22,947 nucleotides of DNA from JBDTMT01 sp033764095 (lineage in GTDB: Bacteria; Desulfobacterota; Binatia; HRBIN30; CADEER01). This document shows, piece after piece, positions 22,178-22,947 of the stretch. Position numbers and translations under genes: made by a program. Below the pieces are notes generated by a model. The model saw only the letters and a list, made by a program, of their open reading frames with translations, searched no databases and was not told the DNA's origin. The stretch's first letter is position 1. Every line of letters begins with the position of its first letter. The stretch lies in the NCBI GenBank assembly GCA_033764095.1, contig JANRJF010000190.1, positions 1-22,947 on the forward strand, written 5' to 3'.

Positions 22178-22207
22178 TTGACCTCGCCAAGCTTGCGATG
22201 GTAGCCG
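22178..22207 (+). promoter_or_regulatory. Promoter of the succinate-CoA ligase gene
   Basis: TTGACC (22178-22183), 18 nt, TAGCCG (22202-22207). Here the leader is long, about 63 nt, and holds a purine-rich GGTAGAGGT site before the ATG at 22277. The same TTGACCTC start occurs in the promoter of the acyl-activation cluster. No riboswitch structure is recognisable in the leader. Confidence 0.5.
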
Positions 22208-22276
22208 CTGCCTGTTTCCCCGGGGGCGGCTCCCGTCCACCTGCTCGACTCACGCGGCTCATCGATAGGTAGAGGT

Positions 22277-22947
22277 ATGCGGTTCTACGAATACGAATCG
22301 AAGCAGCTTTTCGGTCGCTACGGCATTCCGCTGCCGACCGGCTCCAAGGTCGCCCACACACCGGCCGAGGCGGAGGCGATCGCCAGGGAGATCAACGGCC
22401 CGGCGGTGCTCAAGTCGCAGGTGCTCTCCGGCGGCCGCATGAAGGCCGGCGGCGTACTCTTCTCCGACAGCCCGGCGCAGGCCGCCGAGGCGGCGAAGAA
22501 GATCCTGGCGCTGACCATCAACGGCCACCAGCCGCGCGGCGTGCTGGTCGAGCAGAAGGCGCCGATCAAGCAGGAGTACTACGTCGGCGTCACCTGGGAC
22601 GGCTTCGCGCGCAAGCCGGTGATGATCTGCAGCGACATGGGCGGCATCGACATCGAAGAGGTCGCCGAGACGCACCCGCAGCACATCGCCAAGCGCCACT
22701 TCTCCACCCTGCTGCCGTTCTCCGACTTCATGGCGAAGGAGCTGATTGCGCAGCTCAAGATCGGCGGCAACGAGCTCAACCAGCTGAGCCGCATCGCCGC
22801 CAACCTGGCGCGCATCTTCGTCGCGCACGGCCTGACGCTGGCGGAGATCAACCCGCTGGCGCGGCTGGAGGACGGGCGCTTCGTCTGCCTCGACGGGCAC
22901 GTCGACATGGAAGACGACGCGCGCGACTCGCAGAAGGCGATCCTCAA
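22277..22947 (+). CDS. sucC: Succinate-CoA ligase (ADP-forming) beta subunit-like, 3' end outside window
   Basis: About 223 residues are visible; the full family length is about 390. The N-terminus MRFYEYESKQLFGRYGIPLP is the ATP-grasp start of SucC, followed by LKSQVLSGGRMKAGGVLF (ATP-grasp lysine and glycine loop) and the block VLVEQKAPIKQEYYVGV. ICSDMGGIDIEEVAE and LAEINPLARLEDGRFVCLDG are the metal/nucleotide-binding regions. SucC and SucD interconvert succinyl-CoA and succinate with ATP or GTP in the TCA cycle. The usual LDAKI-x-x-DDNA end of this block reads LDGHVDMEDDA here, so a related carboxylate-CoA ligase (for example malate-CoA ligase) is possible. The downstream alpha subunit is not in view. 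The start has a purine-rich site, AGAGG, just upstream. Confidence 0.82.
   Translation, partial: MRFYEYESKQLFGRYGIPLPTGSKVAHTPAEAEAIAREINGPAVLKSQVLSGGRMKAGGVLFSDSPAQAAEAAKKILALTINGHQPRGVLVEQKAPIKQEYYVGVTWDGFARKPVMICSDMGGIDIEEVAETHPQHIAKRHFSTLLPFSDFMAKELIAQLKIGGNELNQLSRIAANLARIFVAHGLTLAEINPLARLEDGRFVCLDGHVDMEDDARDSQKAIL

Overview
This is a dense, very GC-rich (roughly 70 % by eye) bacterial chromosome window with 25 protein-coding genes, two of them cut by the window edges. No RNA gene, CRISPR array, transposase, integrase or phage gene was seen. Several independent CoA-linked genes (crotonase, CaiB/BaiF transferase, hotdog thioesterase, a long acyl-CoA dehydrogenase), a formylglycine-type sulfatase, short palindromic intergenic repeats and many ATGA gene overlaps fit an uncultured, metabolically versatile Gram-negative soil or water bacterium. 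The style resembles the Binatota/Desulfobacterota-like lineages, but that placement is an inference.

Layout. 2-586: C-terminal part of a TPR protein. 659-3756 (minus): exported sulfatase and enoyl-CoA hydratase. 3925-5591 (plus): PaaI-type thioesterase and CaiB-type CoA transferase, overlapping by ATGA. 5592-5748: GC-rich palindromic repeat element. 5749-7148: small conserved hypothetical gene divergent from an NhaR-like LysR regulator, with a LysR-type box between them. 7162-9967 (minus): acyl-CoA dehydrogenase (methylsuccinyl-CoA dehydrogenase-like), SDR and lipoprotein, probably one operon. 10155-11426 (plus): exported phosphoesterase/phospholipase C family protein. 11423-15837 (minus): fabI-purE-purK-carbonic anhydrase-sbtA-sbtB. 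15946-16275 (plus): small winged-helix regulator divergent from fabI. 16338-18512 (plus): tex. 18563-21717 (plus): four overlapping or abutting genes for a periplasmic-binding-fold protein without a signal peptide, a lysophospholipid-type acyltransferase, an acyl carrier protein and a short AMP-forming ligase. 21790-22137 (plus): small Cys-rich exported protein. 22277-end (plus): succinate-CoA ligase beta subunit.

How genes may work together. In the 11.4-15.8 kb operon an exported beta-carbonic anhydrase could make bicarbonate outside the cytoplasm, SbtA could import it with Na+, and SbtB could gate the transporter. PurK, which consumes bicarbonate, is encoded just upstream. The 18.5-21.7 kb cluster reads as an acyl-activation, ACP-loading and acyl-transfer pathway with no product I can name; it is the best candidate here for an undescribed system.

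A second, genome-style signal is a recurring promoter, TTGA(C/T)(C/G/A)-N17/18-TA(G/C/T). Its TA often lies only 12-17 nt before the start codon of genes with no Shine-Dalgarno sequence, which suggests leaderless transcripts. Genes with clear Shine-Dalgarno sites lie inside operons or have longer leaders. No stretch over 300 bp lacks a gene; the largest gaps (3757-3924, 5592-5748, 9968-10154, 22138-22276) are described individually.
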